From Phytoactinopolyspora halotolerans (GTDB taxonomy: Bacteria; Actinomycetota; Actinomycetes; Jiangellales; Jiangellaceae): a DNA stretch of 64,000 bases. Positions 52,681 to 63,262 of the stretch are shown in pieces. Position numbers and translations under genes: made by a program. Position 1 is the stretch's first letter, and each line of letters starts with the position of its first letter. The DNA is taken from NCBI RefSeq assembly GCF_010550675.1, contig NZ_JAAGOA010000007.1:124001-188000 (forward strand), read 5' to 3'. Under the pieces are notes generated by a model. The model had not been told where the DNA came from. It did no database searches and saw only the letters and a program-made list of their open reading frames with translations.

Positions 52681-54846
52681 GTGAGCGAAGCGACGACGCC
52701 TCGGCCGATGCAGACCATCCCGTGGCCCGGCCATTGGAATCCGCTCGGCGCGACCTACCGCGACGGTGCGACCAACTTCGCGCTGTGGGCACCCGACGCC
52801 GAACAGGTCGAACTGTGCTTCTTCGACGACGGTGACGACGAGACCCGGGTGCCGCTGCTGAACCGGACGTTCGACGTATGGCACGGCAGATTCCCGAACG
52901 TCGGCCCCGGCCAGCGCTACGGATACCGGGTGCACGGGCCGTGGGCACCGGCCAAAGGGTTACGGTTCAACCCGGCCAAGCTGCTGATGGATCCGTACGC
53001 GAAGGCGATCGACGGCGACTACATCCACGTCGACCCCGAAGGCGGCCCGGATGACCCGGACGAACGCGACTCGGCACCGTTCGTCCCGCGCTCGGTGGTG
53101 GTCGGCGACGACGGGTTCGACTGGGGTGGCGACGCGCCGCCCCGGGTGCCGTGGGACAACACCGTCATCTATGAGCTGCACGTCCGCGGTTACACGATGC
53201 GCCATCCGGACGTGCCCGAGGAGCAGCGCGGGACCTATGCCGGCCTGGCCCACCCGGCCGTCCTGGAGCATCTGACCGGACTGGGCGTCACCGCCGTCGA
53301 ACTGCTCCCGGTACACCAGTTCATCAGCGAGTCGCACCTGCTCACGCAAGGCAGCGCCAACTACTGGGGCTACAACACGCTCGGCTTCTTCGCCCCGCAC
53401 GCCGACTACAGCGTCAGCGGCACCCGGGGCGAGCAGGTGACCGAGTTCAAGTCCATGGTCAAGGCGATGCACGAGGTCGGCCTGGAGGTGATCCTCGACG
53501 TCGTCTACAACCACACCGCGGAACAGGGCGCGGGAGGACCTACCCTGTGCTTCCGCGGCATCGACAACTGGGCGTACTACCTTGTGGACCCCGACGATCC
53601 GTCCCGCTACCTCGACTACACGGGCACCGGGAACACCTTCAACGCCAGTCATCCGCACGCGCTGCGCCTGGTGATGGATTCGCTGCGATACTGGGTGACC
53701 GAGATGCACGTCGACGGGTTCCGGTTCGACCTCGCTTCGGCGCTGGCCCGTTCCATGCACGACGTGGACATGCTGGGTTCGTTTATGACCGTCATCGAGC
53801 AGGACCCGGTGCTGCGCGAGGTCAAGCTGATCGCCGAGCCGTGGGACGTCGGTCCCGGCGGATACCAGGTGGGCGAGTTCCCGCACCTGTGGACCGAGTG
53901 GAACGACCGGTTCCGCGGCACGGTGCGTGATCACTGGCGAGGCATGGCCGGCGGGGTGCACGACCTGGCGTTCCGGCTGTCCGGTTCGTCCGATCTGTAC
54001 GCCGATGACGGCCGTCGTCCGTTCGCATCGATCAACTTCGTCACCGCACATGACGGGTTCACCCTGCGCGATCTGGTCTCCTACAACGAGAAACACAACG
54101 ACGCCAACGGCGAGGAGAACCGCGACGGCACCGACGACAACCGCTCCTGGAACCACGGCGTCGAGGGCGTCGAAGGTGACCCGGATGCCGGTCCGGTCCC
54201 TGCCTCCGTGACCCGGCTGCGCCATCGCCAGCTGCGCAACTTCATGACGACGCTGCTGCTGTCCACCGGCGTGCCGATGATGACGGCCGGGGACGAGATG
54301 GGTCGGACGCAGTTCGGCAACAACAATGCCTACTGCCAGGACAACGAGACCACATGGGTGGACTGGTCGCTGCGGGACGAGTTCGCGGATGTGCACGGCC
54401 TGGTGCAGCGCTTGCTCGCGCTCCGCGCCGAACACCCCGTCTTCCGGCAGCGGCGGTTCTTCGAGGGACGGCCGATCGAGCCGGGAGGGCGGAAGGACGT
54501 CGGCTGGTTCGCTCCCACCGGCGAGGAGATGGACGACGCCGACTGGCACGACGAGAACCGGTGCACGCTCGGCATGTTCCTCAGCGGCGACGGCATCCGC
54601 TCCCGCGGTGAGCACGGTGAGCGGATCATCGACGATTCGTTCCTGCTGTGGTTGCACTCGGGCGCCGAGGACATCGACGTCGTCCTCCCGGGGCTGCCGT
54701 GGGCGTCGCGCTACGACGTCGTCGTCGACACCACCGACGACGGATCCGGCCACGACGCCACGACGACCGCCGGAACGACAACGTACCCGGCCGGCGCGAC
54801 GGTGACGCTGCGCAGCCGCAGCTGCCTCCTGCTACGAGCAAGCTGA
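52681..54846 (+). CDS. glgX: Glycogen debranching enzyme GlgX
   Basis: Isoamylase-type GH13 enzyme of about 721 aa that cleaves alpha-1,6 branches of glycogen. N-terminal carbohydrate-binding domain (GHWNPLGATYRDGATNFALWAPDA). Catalytic domain: VYNHTAE, the nucleophile in DGFRFDLASAL, the acid/base in KLIAEPWDVGPGGYQ and FVTAHDGFTLRDLVSYNEKHN. It ends with a beta domain. The GTG at 52681 is supported by the family start and the promoter. It belongs to the glucan genes that continue to the window edge. Confidence 0.94.
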   Translation: MSEATTPRPMQTIPWPGHWNPLGATYRDGATNFALWAPDAEQVELCFFDDGDDETRVPLLNRTFDVWHGRFPNVGPGQRYGYRVHGPWAPAKGLRFNPAKLLMDPYAKAIDGDYIHVDPEGGPDDPDERDSAPFVPRSVVVGDDGFDWGGDAPPRVPWDNTVIYELHVRGYTMRHPDVPEEQRGTYAGLAHPAVLEHLTGLGVTAVELLPVHQFISESHLLTQGSANYWGYNTLGFFAPHADYSVSGTRGEQVTEFKSMVKAMHEVGLEVILDVVYNHTAEQGAGGPTLCFRGIDNWAYYLVDPDDPSRYLDYTGTGNTFNASHPHALRLVMDSLRYWVTEMHVDGFRFDLASALARSMHDVDMLGSFMTVIEQDPVLREVKLIAEPWDVGPGGYQVGEFPHLWTEWNDRFRGTVRDHWRGMAGGVHDLAFRLSGSSDLYADDGRRPFASINFVTAHDGFTLRDLVSYNEKHNDANGEENRDGTDDNRSWNHGVEGVEGDPDAGPVPASVTRLRHRQLRNFMTTLLLSTGVPMMTAGDEMGRTQFGNNNAYCQDNETTWVDWSLRDEFADVHGLVQRLLALRAEHPVFRQRRFFEGRPIEPGGRKDVGWFAPTGEEMDDADWHDENRCTLGMFLSGDGIRSRGEHGERIIDDSFLLWLHSGAEDIDVVLPGLPWASRYDVVVDTTDDGSGHDATTTAGTTTYPAGATVTLRSRSCLLLRAS

Positions 54847-55150
54847 AGCCACGGAACGTCGTCTCAGTTGTAGGCCAGGCGACGGCACTCGACACCGATC
54901 CGCACGTCAGCGGATGCCGACGTAGAACCGGGACTCGCCGTTGCGATGCAAGCGCCGGGCACGTCGAGGCCAGTCCGCTCCTCCGGAATCACAGCTCTCT
55001 CACCATTATCCACAGGGAATCGGCCGTCATCGCCGCTCGACGCAAGATATCCACAACAAGAGTCCTTTCAAGGACGCGGACAGACGATTTCGGGAAACTC
55101 GTGATCGTGATCGAACATGGTGCACACTGGAGAAAGACCGGAGGAGGCAT
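54847..55150. other. Intergenic region between glgX and the Uma2 gene
   Basis: About 300 bp with no credible frame. The GGAGG site of the Uma2 gene lies at its end. I see no strong hairpin. Confidence 0.5.
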
Positions 55151-55726
55151 ATGGTGGTTGAAATGGCAGCACCCGAAATGCCCGTCGAACGGCTTGAGCC
55201 GTGGACATTCGACGACCTCCTCGAGCTGCCCGAATCGCCGTGGCGATTCGAGATCGTCGACGGTGGTCTGATCATGAGTCCGCCGCCGGGAGTTTGGCAC
55301 GAAGGCGTGTCCGACGCCGTCCGTACGGCCCTCAGGAACCGGTTACCTTCCGCCTACCGGGCGCTGGGGCCGCTCGCGGTCGATATGCACCCCACGTACC
55401 TGGTGCCCGACCTGGCTGTGCTTCGGGCCGAGGATGTACGGCGTCGGAAGAACCGACTGCGCCCAGCTGAGGTGCTACTCGTCGTCGAGGTCGTCTCCCC
55501 GGGCTCGGTGTCCAGTGACCGGATCCTCAAGCCCGCCAAGTACGCCGCCGCAGGCATTCCCGCCTACTGGCGGATTGAGACCGAGCCCGAGACGAGCCTC
55601 ACGGCATATCAGCTCACCCCAGGTTCATCCGTGTACACAACAGTTGGAACATGGAGGGTGGGCCAGACGGCCCACCTGACGGAGCCGTTCGAGATGGACA
55701 TCCCGATCGCCGATCTAGAGACGTAG
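55151..55726 (+). CDS. Uma2-family (DUF820) endonuclease-like protein
   Basis: 191-aa protein with the PD-(D/E)xK-like core: WRFEIVDGGLIMSPPPGVWHEGVSDAV, then VPDLAVLRAEDV and LLVVEVVSPGSVSSDRILKPAKYAAAGIPAYWRIE. The Asp and the Glu-x-Val residues would bind metal. Members are abundant in actinomycetes and cyanobacteria; the role is unknown and may involve mobile DNA. GGAGG precedes the ATG. It sits inside the glucan cluster between glgX and glgP, with no functional link. Confidence 0.88.
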   Translation: MVVEMAAPEMPVERLEPWTFDDLLELPESPWRFEIVDGGLIMSPPPGVWHEGVSDAVRTALRNRLPSAYRALGPLAVDMHPTYLVPDLAVLRAEDVRRRKNRLRPAEVLLVVEVVSPGSVSSDRILKPAKYAAAGIPAYWRIETEPETSLTAYQLTPGSSVYTTVGTWRVGQTAHLTEPFEMDIPIADLET

Positions 55727-55776
55727 ATCAGCGGCCAAGCCGTTGTCGCTCTACACCTGCAGGTAGGTCGACGACG

Positions 55777-58356
55777 TCAGGACGGCAGGATCGCCAGGCC
55801 GAGCTCGGCGCCGCTGGCCAGCAGCTCGTGCTTCGGCACGATGCGTACCGTGTAGCCGAACGCGCCTGTGCGGTCAAGCATGACCTCTCCCTCGAACCGA
55901 TGCCGGCCTTGCTCGTAGTCCTCCGTGACCTCCAGCGACGTGACCTCCGGGTCCCGCAGCTCGTCGGAGTCGTCCACCCGACCGTGCACGACCTGCACGT
56001 CGACGTCCCCCGGCGTCAGCTCGCCGAGCGAGACGAACACCCGCAGACGGAGCCGCTCGCCCATCTCGAACACGTCGGCGGTGGCGCTCTCCACGTGCTC
56101 GATCGCCACACCGCTCCACGCCGAGCGGACCCGCTGCTTCCACTTGGCCAGCGACACGGCACCGTCGTAGTCGGCGTTCAGTGCCCGTCCGGACTGTGCC
56201 GCGGGCCGGTAGAGCTGCTCGACATAGTCCCGCACCATCCGCGTGGCAAGGACCTTCGGCCCAAGCGAGGTCAGCGTGTGCCGCATCATCTCCACCCAGC
56301 GGGTGGGCACGCCGTTGTCGGAGACGTCGTAGAAGCGCGGCGCGACCTCTTCCTCGATCAGGTCGTAGAGGGCCGTGGCCTCCAGATCGTCGCGGTGGTC
56401 GGTGTCCTCGACACCCTGTGCCGACGGGATGTCCCAGCCGTTCTCGCCGTCGGACCACTCGTCCCACCAGCCGTCCCGGATGGAGAGGTTGAGGCCGCCG
56501 TTCAGCGCGGCCTTCATTCCCGACGTGCCGCACGCCTCGTACGGGCGCAGCGGGTTGTTCAGCCACACGTCGCACCCGGGGTACAGCGGGAAAGCCATGC
56601 CCATGTCGTAGTTGGGCAGGAACACGATGCGGTGCCGTACCTCCGGATCGTCCGCGAACCGGACCATCTCTTGGATGAGTCGCTTGCCGCCGTCGTCGGC
56701 AGGGTGGGATTTGCCGGCGATGATCAGCTGGATCGGCCGCTCCGGGTGCAGCAGCAGCGACTTGAGCCGCTGCGGATCGCGCAGCATCAGCGTCAACCGC
56801 TTGTACGACGGAACCCGGCGGGCGAATCCGATGGTCAGCACGTCGGGGTCGAGCGCGTCGTCGATCCAGCCGAGTTCAGCCTCACTCGCGCCGCGCTGCT
56901 GCCAGGACACGCGCAGCCGGCGCCGCGCGTCGGCGACCAGCCGCTCCCGCAGGATCCGCTTAGTGGACCAGATGTGCTCGTCCGAGAGGGCCGCGATCGC
57001 GGAGTCCCAGTCCGCGGCGTCCCGTACCGCGCCGTTCTCCTCGCGCAGCCGCATGATCTCCGGCGCCACCCAGGTGGGCCAGTGCACGCCGTTGGTGATC
57101 GAGCCGATCGGCACCTCGTTCGCATCGAACGACGGCCACAGCCCGCTGAACATGCCTCGGCTGACCACGCCGTGCAACCGGCTCACGCCGTTCGCGCGCT
57201 GCCCCAGCCGCAGTCCCATCACGGCCATGTTGAACACACTGGGGTCGCCGCCCTCGTAGTCCTCCGTTCCCAGGGCCAGGATGCGCTCCACGGGCACACC
57301 GGCGCTCGCGTTGTCCCCGCCGAAATACTGGTGCACCAAATCCCGCGGGAAGCGGTCGATGCCGGCCGGCACCGGGGTGTGCGTGGTGAAGACCGTACCG
57401 GAGCGGGCGGCCTCCAGCGCGGCGTCGAACTCCAGCCCTTCGCCTTCGGTCAGTTCCCGGATCCGCTCCAGACCGAGGAAGCCCGCATGCCCCTCGTTGG
57501 TGTGAAAGACCTCCGGAGCCGGGGCGCCGGTGATGCGGCTGTACGTGCGCAGCGCGCGGACCCCGCCGATACCGAGCAACATCTCCTGCACCAGCCGGTG
57601 CTCACCGGTGCCGCCGTACAACCGGTCGGTGACGTCACGCTCCACCGGTCCGTTCTCCTCGACGTTGGAGTCGAGCATCAGCAGCGGCACGCGACCCACT
57701 TGCGCCACCCAGACAGCGGCGACGAGGGTGCGCCCACCGGGCAGGCCGATGCGCACCCGAGCCGGAGCTCCGTCGGACTCCCGCAGCAGCGTCAGCGGCA
57801 GGTTGTCCGGGTCCACCACCGGGTAGCGCTCCTGCTGCCAGCCTTCGCGGGACAGCGACTGCACAAAGTAACCGTGCCGGTAGAGCAGGCCGACACCGAT
57901 GATCGGCACACCGAGGTCGCTGGCGGCTTTGAGGTGATCACCGGCGAGAATTCCCAGGCCGCCGGAGTACTGAGGCAAGACGTGAGTGATGCCGAACTCG
58001 GGCGAGAAGTAGGCGACGGCGGCCGGGTTGTCGCCGTCGTTGTTCTGGTACCACCGCGGCTCGGTGAGGTAACGCTGCAGGTCATCGTGGGCCGCCTGGA
58101 CGCGTCCGAGGAATACGGGATCCTCGGCCAGCTCCTTCAGCCGCGACGGGGGAACCTCGCCCAGGAGAGCGACCGGGTCGTGCTGGACCGACTCCCATAC
58201 CAGCGGGTCTACCTCGGCAAACAGCTCTTGGGTAGGCAGGTGCCAGGACCAACGCAGGTTGGTCACCAACTCGCCCAGCGGAGCCAGCGGCTCGGGCAGG
58301 ACGGTACGCACGGTCAGTCGTCGAATAGCTCGCACGACCGGCAACGTTAGTCGCAT
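55777..58356 (-). CDS. glgP: Alpha-glucan phosphorylase GlgP
   Basis: Releases glucose-1-phosphate from alpha-1,4-glucan with PLP. The 859-aa protein is of the long actinobacterial type: an N-terminal DUF3417-like region (LGELVTNLRWSWHLPTQELF), VAYFSPEFGITHVLPQYSGGLGILAGDHLKAASDLG, FTTHTPVPAGIDRFP, RRVPSYKRLTLML and AGKSHPADDGGK, then a site SGTSGMKAALNGGLNLSIRDGWWDE where the catalytic Lys lies in SGMKA. ATG 58356 has GGTGAAG just upstream. It is divergent from glgE. Confidence 0.93.
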   Translation of the reverse strand: MRLTLPVVRAIRRLTVRTVLPEPLAPLGELVTNLRWSWHLPTQELFAEVDPLVWESVQHDPVALLGEVPPSRLKELAEDPVFLGRVQAAHDDLQRYLTEPRWYQNNDGDNPAAVAYFSPEFGITHVLPQYSGGLGILAGDHLKAASDLGVPIIGVGLLYRHGYFVQSLSREGWQQERYPVVDPDNLPLTLLRESDGAPARVRIGLPGGRTLVAAVWVAQVGRVPLLMLDSNVEENGPVERDVTDRLYGGTGEHRLVQEMLLGIGGVRALRTYSRITGAPAPEVFHTNEGHAGFLGLERIRELTEGEGLEFDAALEAARSGTVFTTHTPVPAGIDRFPRDLVHQYFGGDNASAGVPVERILALGTEDYEGGDPSVFNMAVMGLRLGQRANGVSRLHGVVSRGMFSGLWPSFDANEVPIGSITNGVHWPTWVAPEIMRLREENGAVRDAADWDSAIAALSDEHIWSTKRILRERLVADARRRLRVSWQQRGASEAELGWIDDALDPDVLTIGFARRVPSYKRLTLMLRDPQRLKSLLLHPERPIQLIIAGKSHPADDGGKRLIQEMVRFADDPEVRHRIVFLPNYDMGMAFPLYPGCDVWLNNPLRPYEACGTSGMKAALNGGLNLSIRDGWWDEWSDGENGWDIPSAQGVEDTDHRDDLEATALYDLIEEEVAPRFYDVSDNGVPTRWVEMMRHTLTSLGPKVLATRMVRDYVEQLYRPAAQSGRALNADYDGAVSLAKWKQRVRSAWSGVAIEHVESATADVFEMGERLRLRVFVSLGELTPGDVDVQVVHGRVDDSDELRDPEVTSLEVTEDYEQGRHRFEGEVMLDRTGAFGYTVRIVPKHELLASGAELGLAILPS

Positions 58357-59546
58357 CTTCACCGCAAACAAACGCCCGAGGCCCCAGTGTGAGACGCGCC
58401 ACGTCACAAGGCGGTCGGTGGTCGGGCATTCGCACACGCGCAGTGACAACCCGCCGCGGGCCGACTGCGGCGTCGGCCGAGTGGACCATCCTGACTACTT
58501 GACGTCGACCAGGGGTGAGACAGCCTGGCCGCGCCGTCAGTTGCATGCAGCGGCCCCACTGTGGGGTCGGTTCCGCCGTTCGGACTGGCGTCGTTCGCGG
58601 CGCCACGTGACGATGACCCGATTGGTCCCGCCTGTGGCGACAGCCGTGTGAAGAACCACCGCCCGACCACCAGTCGTGCCAACACCCGTGTGAAGAACCG
58701 CCGCTCTTCACCCTGTGTGGCGTGCCGAGTCAGGTGTCGTGTCACCTCGAGCCGCGCCGAGCGGTCAGAATCACCACGACCGGTCACACGAGTCCGAACC
58801 CCGGCCAGAATCCGCACGACTCTTCACACAAGCTAGGGCAACGGTGGAATCCCAGGGCTGTTCACACGCGCACACATAGACGCACGCAATGACCTCGATG
58901 AGGTGCGTGGCACATGTTCACCGCGACCAGGGAGTTGGCGTGGACGACGGTCCGTCTCGCGATCGTTTGCCCGCTCTTCAATCACATGCGGAGGCCGCCT
59001 TCAGTCGGTTCAACTACGGCATCGAGTTCCACGAAGCACGGCCCACCTGCACCAAGCCTCCATGAACCACTGTCCCCACCCGCACTAAGGAGACTTGAGG
59101 TCGCACAAACGACACCAAGCCTCCACGGAGCACGGCCCACCTGCACCATGCCTCCATGGAGCACAGTCCCACCGGCACCAAGGAGACTTGAGGTCGCACA
59201 AACGACACCAAGCCTCCACGGAGCAAGCCGCGCGGGGCGCCACGGGAGGTTCACCAGGCGGATTGCCCGCCGCCTGAAGTAGGGCGCGTCGTCAGTGACG
59301 GCGACGGGCTCGCGCTCCGCCAGACCCGCGTCCAGGCACATGGATCAACCCGACGGCGACGGGCTCGCGCGCTGATTCAGGTCGGCGTCCGGGCGCATTT
59401 TCAGCCCGAGATCGAGACCAATTCGCACACCCTGGTCAGGGCCGTGACGAGGAGGTAATGTCCCAGTGCATACCGCGATTCAGGACGTCGCGGACAAGTC
59501 GCTCCGCCGCAACATCAAATCCGCACAGTGGGTACCGTTATCCCCG
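58357..59546. other. Repeat-rich intergenic region between glgP and glgE
   Basis: About 1.2 kb. It holds recurring GTGTGAAGAACC motifs (58640-58720) with inverted copies such as TCTTCACAC near 58820, then a long tandem duplication (59037-59223). Frames in it have repeated low-complexity products and are not credible genes. It must contain the glgE and glgP promoters; TACCGT at 59533-59538 lies 8 nt before the glgE ATG. Confidence 0.6.
59037..59223. repeat. Tandem duplication, two copies of about 93 bp
   Basis: Copies at 59037-59130 and 59131-59223 differ at about ten positions and one indel. The right halves, beginning AGGAGACTTGAGGTCGCAC, are identical over at least 45 bp. A shorter element, ACCAAGCCTCCAYGRA, occurs four times within them (about 59051, 59113, 59144, 59207). 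The function is unknown. Confidence 0.7.
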
Positions 59547-61562
59547 ATGACTGGACGAATCCCGATCCTCGAAGTCGCCCCTGTGATCGAGTGTGGGCGC
59601 TACCCCGCCAAGGCCGTCGTGGGTGAGACCTTCGAGGTCTCCGCGACCGTCTTCCGCGAGGGCCACGACGCCGTCGCCGCCACCGCCGTGCTGCTCGATC
59701 CCAAGGGGCGGGTACACCGCCGGATCCACATGAGTAGGTCCGGCCCGGCGCATCTCGACCGCTGGCGCACGGAGTTCGTCGCGGACACCCCGGGCAACTG
59801 GTCGTTCACCATTCAGGGGTGGGGCGATCCGGTCACCACCTGGCGGCACGACGCCCAGATCAAGATCGAGGCCGGCATCGACGTCGAGCTGATGCTGACC
59901 GAGGGCGCGTTGCTGCTGGAACGAGCCGCCAAGAACCTGCCCCGCGGGACAACCGAGGAGCGCAAGCGGCTGCGTAGCGCCGCCAAAGCCGTCCGGGACC
60001 GCTCCCGCCCGGCGGAGGTACGCCTCGCCGCCGCGCTGGATCAGGCGGTCAGCGCGATCCTCGCCACCCACCCGCTGCGCGAGCTGGTGACCGAGTCGGG
60101 TCCCTTCCCGCTGCTGATCGAGCGCGAGCGCGCCCTGTACGGCTCCTGGTATGAGTTCTTCCCCCGCTCAGAGGGTGCGGTGCGGCACGACGACGGATCG
60201 TGGACATCCGGGACGTTCACCACCGCGGCCAAGCGGCTGCCCGCGATCGCCGACATGGGTTTCGACATCGTCTACCTGCCGCCGATCCACCCGATCGGGA
60301 CGACGTTCCGCAAGGGCCCGAACAACACCCTCGTCGCCGGCTCGAACGACCCGGGCGTGCCCTGGGCGATCGGTTCACCGGATGGCGGCCACGACGCCGT
60401 GCACCCAGACCTGGGGACCATCGAGGACTTCGACCAGTTCGTGCAGAGCGCCCGGGAACTGGGCTTGGAGGTGGCGCTCGACCTGGCGTTGCAGGCCTCG
60501 CCGGACCACCCGTGGGTCACCGCGCATCCGGAATGGTTCACCACCCGCGCCGACGGCAGCATCGCCTACGCCGAGAACCCGCCCAAGAAGTACCAGGACA
60601 TCTACCCGCTGAACTTCGACAACGACCCGGAGGGCATCTACCGCGAGATCCGCCGGATCGTACGGCACTGGATGGCGCACGGCGTCCGGGTCTTCCGCGT
60701 CGACAACCCGCACACCAAACCGGTCAGCTTCTGGCAGCGGCTGCTCGCCGACGTGCGTCGCACCGACCCGGACGTGATCTTCCTGGCCGAGGCGTTCACT
60801 CGCCACGACATGATGCACACCCTGGCCAAGATCGGGTTCCAGCAGTCCTACACCTACTTCACCTGGAAGAACGGCAAGGACGAGCTCAGCGAATACATGG
60901 AAGAGCTGCGGGACGCGGCGGACTACATGCGGCCCAACCTGTTCGCCAACACCCCGGACATCCTGCACGCCTACCTGCAGTACGGCGGCCCGGCGGCGTT
61001 CAAGGTGCGGGCCACCCTGGCGGCTCTGCTCTCCCCCACGTGGGGCATCTATGCCGGCTTCGAGCTCTATGAGCACGTCGCCGTGCGCCCCGGCAGTGAA
61101 GAGTATCTGGACTCGGAGAAATACCAGTACCGCCCCCGCGACTGGTCCGCTTACGAACCGGGCGGTTACCTGGAAGGCCAGAGCCTGGCGCCCTACCTGC
61201 GCCGGCTGAACGAGATCCGTCGGGCGCACCCGGCCCTGCACCGGCTGCGCAACCTGCGATTCCACGCCGTCGACAACCCCGACATGATCTGCTTCTCCAA
61301 GCGGGAACCGGTAGATCCGCGGAACCCGGAGAACACGGTAGAGGACACGGTGATCACCGTCGTGAATCTCGATCCGCACACCCCTCGGGAGGCCACACTC
61401 TCTCTGGACATGCCCGGACTCGGCCTGGACTGGCACGAGCGGTTCGCCGCACACGACGAACTCACCGGGCAGACCTTCGACTGGGGCGAGCACAACTATG
61501 TCCGCCTGGACCCGGCCGTGGAGTCGGCGCACGTGCTCACGGTAAGGCGGTGGCGGTCATGA
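59547..61562 (+). CDS. glgE: Alpha-1,4-glucan:maltose-1-phosphate maltosyltransferase GlgE
   Basis: Transfers maltose from maltose-1-phosphate to the non-reducing end of alpha-1,4-glucan; cytoplasmic. Product about 671 aa with the GlgE N-terminus [26 protein letters not shown]. The GH13_3 catalytic residues are seen in [20 protein letters not shown] (nucleophile Asp) and [15 protein letters not shown] (acid Glu), with phosphate-site landmarks in [19 protein letters not shown]. The ATG at 59547 is chosen over GTG 59466 because family members begin there and a -10-like TACCGT lies 8 nt upstream. The stop overlaps treS (ATGA). Confidence 0.95.
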   Translation: MTGRIPILEVAPVIECGRYPAKAVVGETFEVSATVFREGHDAVAATAVLLDPKGRVHRRIHMSRSGPAHLDRWRTEFVADTPGNWSFTIQGWGDPVTTWRHDAQIKIEAGIDVELMLTEGALLLERAAKNLPRGTTEERKRLRSAAKAVRDRSRPAEVRLAAALDQAVSAILATHPLRELVTESGPFPLLIERERALYGSWYEFFPRSEGAVRHDDGSWTSGTFTTAAKRLPAIADMGFDIVYLPPIHPIGTTFRKGPNNTLVAGSNDPGVPWAIGSPDGGHDAVHPDLGTIEDFDQFVQSARELGLEVALDLALQASPDHPWVTAHPEWFTTRADGSIAYAENPPKKYQDIYPLNFDNDPEGIYREIRRIVRHWMAHGVRVFRVDNPHTKPVSFWQRLLADVRRTDPDVIFLAEAFTRHDMMHTLAKIGFQQSYTYFTWKNGKDELSEYMEELRDAADYMRPNLFANTPDILHAYLQYGGPAAFKVRATLAALLSPTWGIYAGFELYEHVAVRPGSEEYLDSEKYQYRPRDWSAYEPGGYLEGQSLAPYLRRLNEIRRAHPALHRLRNLRFHAVDNPDMICFSKREPVDPRNPENTVEDTVITVVNLDPHTPREATLSLDMPGLGLDWHERFAAHDELTGQTFDWGEHNYVRLDPAVESAHVLTVRRWRS

Positions 61563-63262
61563 CGGGAACCACGTTCAACGAGCCTGCCCTGCCCGCACGC
61601 GGCACCGATCCGGAATGGTTCAAGCGCGCCGTCTTCTACGAGGTGCTGATCCGTTCCTTCAAGGACTCCGACGGCGACGGCGTCGGAGATCTGCGTGGGC
61701 TGATGGAGAAGCTGGACTACTTGGAGTGGCTCGGCGTCGACTGTCTGTGGCTGCCGCCGTTCTTCCCGTCCCCGATGCGCGATGGCGGCTACGACGTCTC
61801 CGACTACAAGAACGTGCTGCCGGAGTTCGGCACGCTGGACGACTTCGTCGAGGTCGTCGAGAAAGCACACCAGCGCGGCATCCGGATCATCATCGACTTC
61901 GTCATGAACCACACCAGCGACCAGCACCCGTGGTTCCAGGCGTCCCGCGAGGATCCCGACGGCCCGTACGGCGACTTCTACGTCTGGGCCGACGACGACA
62001 CCGGCTACCCGGACGCACGCATCATCTTCGTCGACACCGAGCCGTCGAACTGGACGTTCGACCCGGTGCGTAAGCAGTATTTCTGGCACCGGTTCTTCAG
62101 CCACCAGCCGGACCTGAACTTCGAGAACCCGGCGGTGCAGGAGGCGATCCTGGATGCGCTGCGGTTCTGGCTCAGCCTCGGGGTCGACGGTCTCCGGCTC
62201 GACGCCGTGCCCTACCTGTACGAGCAGGAGGGCACCAACGGCGAGAACCTCCCAGCGACGCATGAGTTTCTCAAGCAGATCCGCAAGGTCGTCGACGACG
62301 AGTACCCGGACACGGTGCTGCTGTGCGAGGCGAACCAGTGGCCGACCGACGTCGTCGAGTACTTCGGCGACCCAAGCGTCGGCGGCGACGAGTGCCACAT
62401 GGCGTTCCACTTCCCGGTGATGCCCCGCATCTTCATGGCCGTGCGGCGCGAGTCGCGCTACCCGATCAGTGAGATCATGGCGCAGACCCCGGCCATCCCA
62501 TCCGGCTGCCAGTGGGGCATCTTCCTGCGGAACCACGACGAGCTGACGCTCGAGATGGTCACCGACGAGGAACGCGACTACATGTGGAACGAGTACGCCA
62601 AGGATCCCCGGATGAAGGCGAACATCGGGATCCGCCGGCGGCTCGCCCCGTTGCTGGAGAACGACACCAACCAGACCGAACTCTTCACCGCTCTGCTGCT
62701 CTCCCTCCCGGGTTCGCCGGTGCTGTACTACGGTGACGAGATCGGCATGGGCGACAACATCTGGCTGGGTGACCGCGACGGCGTGCGCACCCCCATGCAA
62801 TGGACGCCGGACCGCAACGCGGGATTCTCCACCTCCGATCCGGGCCGGCTCACATTGCCGGTCATCATGGACGCCGTTTACGGGTACCAGGTCACCAATG
62901 TGGAAGCGCAGATGACCAACTCGTCGTCGCTGTTGCATTGGATCCGGAGAATGATCGAGGTACGCAAGCAGAACCCCGCGTTCGGCCTGGGTGACTTCAC
63001 CGACCTCGGCGGTTCCAACCCGACCGTGCTGTCGTACGTGCGGGAGTTCGGCGACGACATCGTCCTGTGCGTGAACAATCTTTCCCGCTTTCCGCAGCCG
63101 GTCGAGCTGGACCTGCGGCGTTACGAGGGCATGCAGCCGGTGGAGCTCATCGGCGGCGTCCGGTTCCCCCCGATCGGGGAGCTTCCCTACCTGCTGACCA
63201 TCGGGTCGCACGGCTTCTACTGGTTCCGGCTGCAGCCCATGCCGGAGGAGGGGACGCCGTGA
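61559..63262 (+). CDS. treS: Maltose alpha-D-glucosyltransferase / trehalose synthase TreS
   Basis: Isomerises trehalose and maltose; in this pathway it feeds maltose to maltokinase. The 567-aa product has [42 protein letters not shown], the nucleophile region [24 protein letters not shown], the acid CEANQWP and [13 protein letters not shown], all typical of TreS. The ATG overlaps the GlgE stop by 4 nt. The maltokinase gene begins in its stop codon, so the three genes are an operon. Confidence 0.95.
   Translation: MTGTTFNEPALPARGTDPEWFKRAVFYEVLIRSFKDSDGDGVGDLRGLMEKLDYLEWLGVDCLWLPPFFPSPMRDGGYDVSDYKNVLPEFGTLDDFVEVVEKAHQRGIRIIIDFVMNHTSDQHPWFQASREDPDGPYGDFYVWADDDTGYPDARIIFVDTEPSNWTFDPVRKQYFWHRFFSHQPDLNFENPAVQEAILDALRFWLSLGVDGLRLDAVPYLYEQEGTNGENLPATHEFLKQIRKVVDDEYPDTVLLCEANQWPTDVVEYFGDPSVGGDECHMAFHFPVMPRIFMAVRRESRYPISEIMAQTPAIPSGCQWGIFLRNHDELTLEMVTDEERDYMWNEYAKDPRMKANIGIRRRLAPLLENDTNQTELFTALLLSLPGSPVLYYGDEIGMGDNIWLGDRDGVRTPMQWTPDRNAGFSTSDPGRLTLPVIMDAVYGYQVTNVEAQMTNSSSLLHWIRRMIEVRKQNPAFGLGDFTDLGGSNPTVLSYVREFGDDIVLCVNNLSRFPQPVELDLRRYEGMQPVELIGGVRFPPIGELPYLLTIGSHGFYWFRLQPMPEEGTP

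Noticed and set aside
58982-59341. Minus-strand frame of 119 aa with repeated WRLGVVCATSSLL segments
   Set aside because: The repetition comes from the DNA tandem duplication, codon use is poor and no ribosome site precedes it. It is more likely non-coding repeat DNA.
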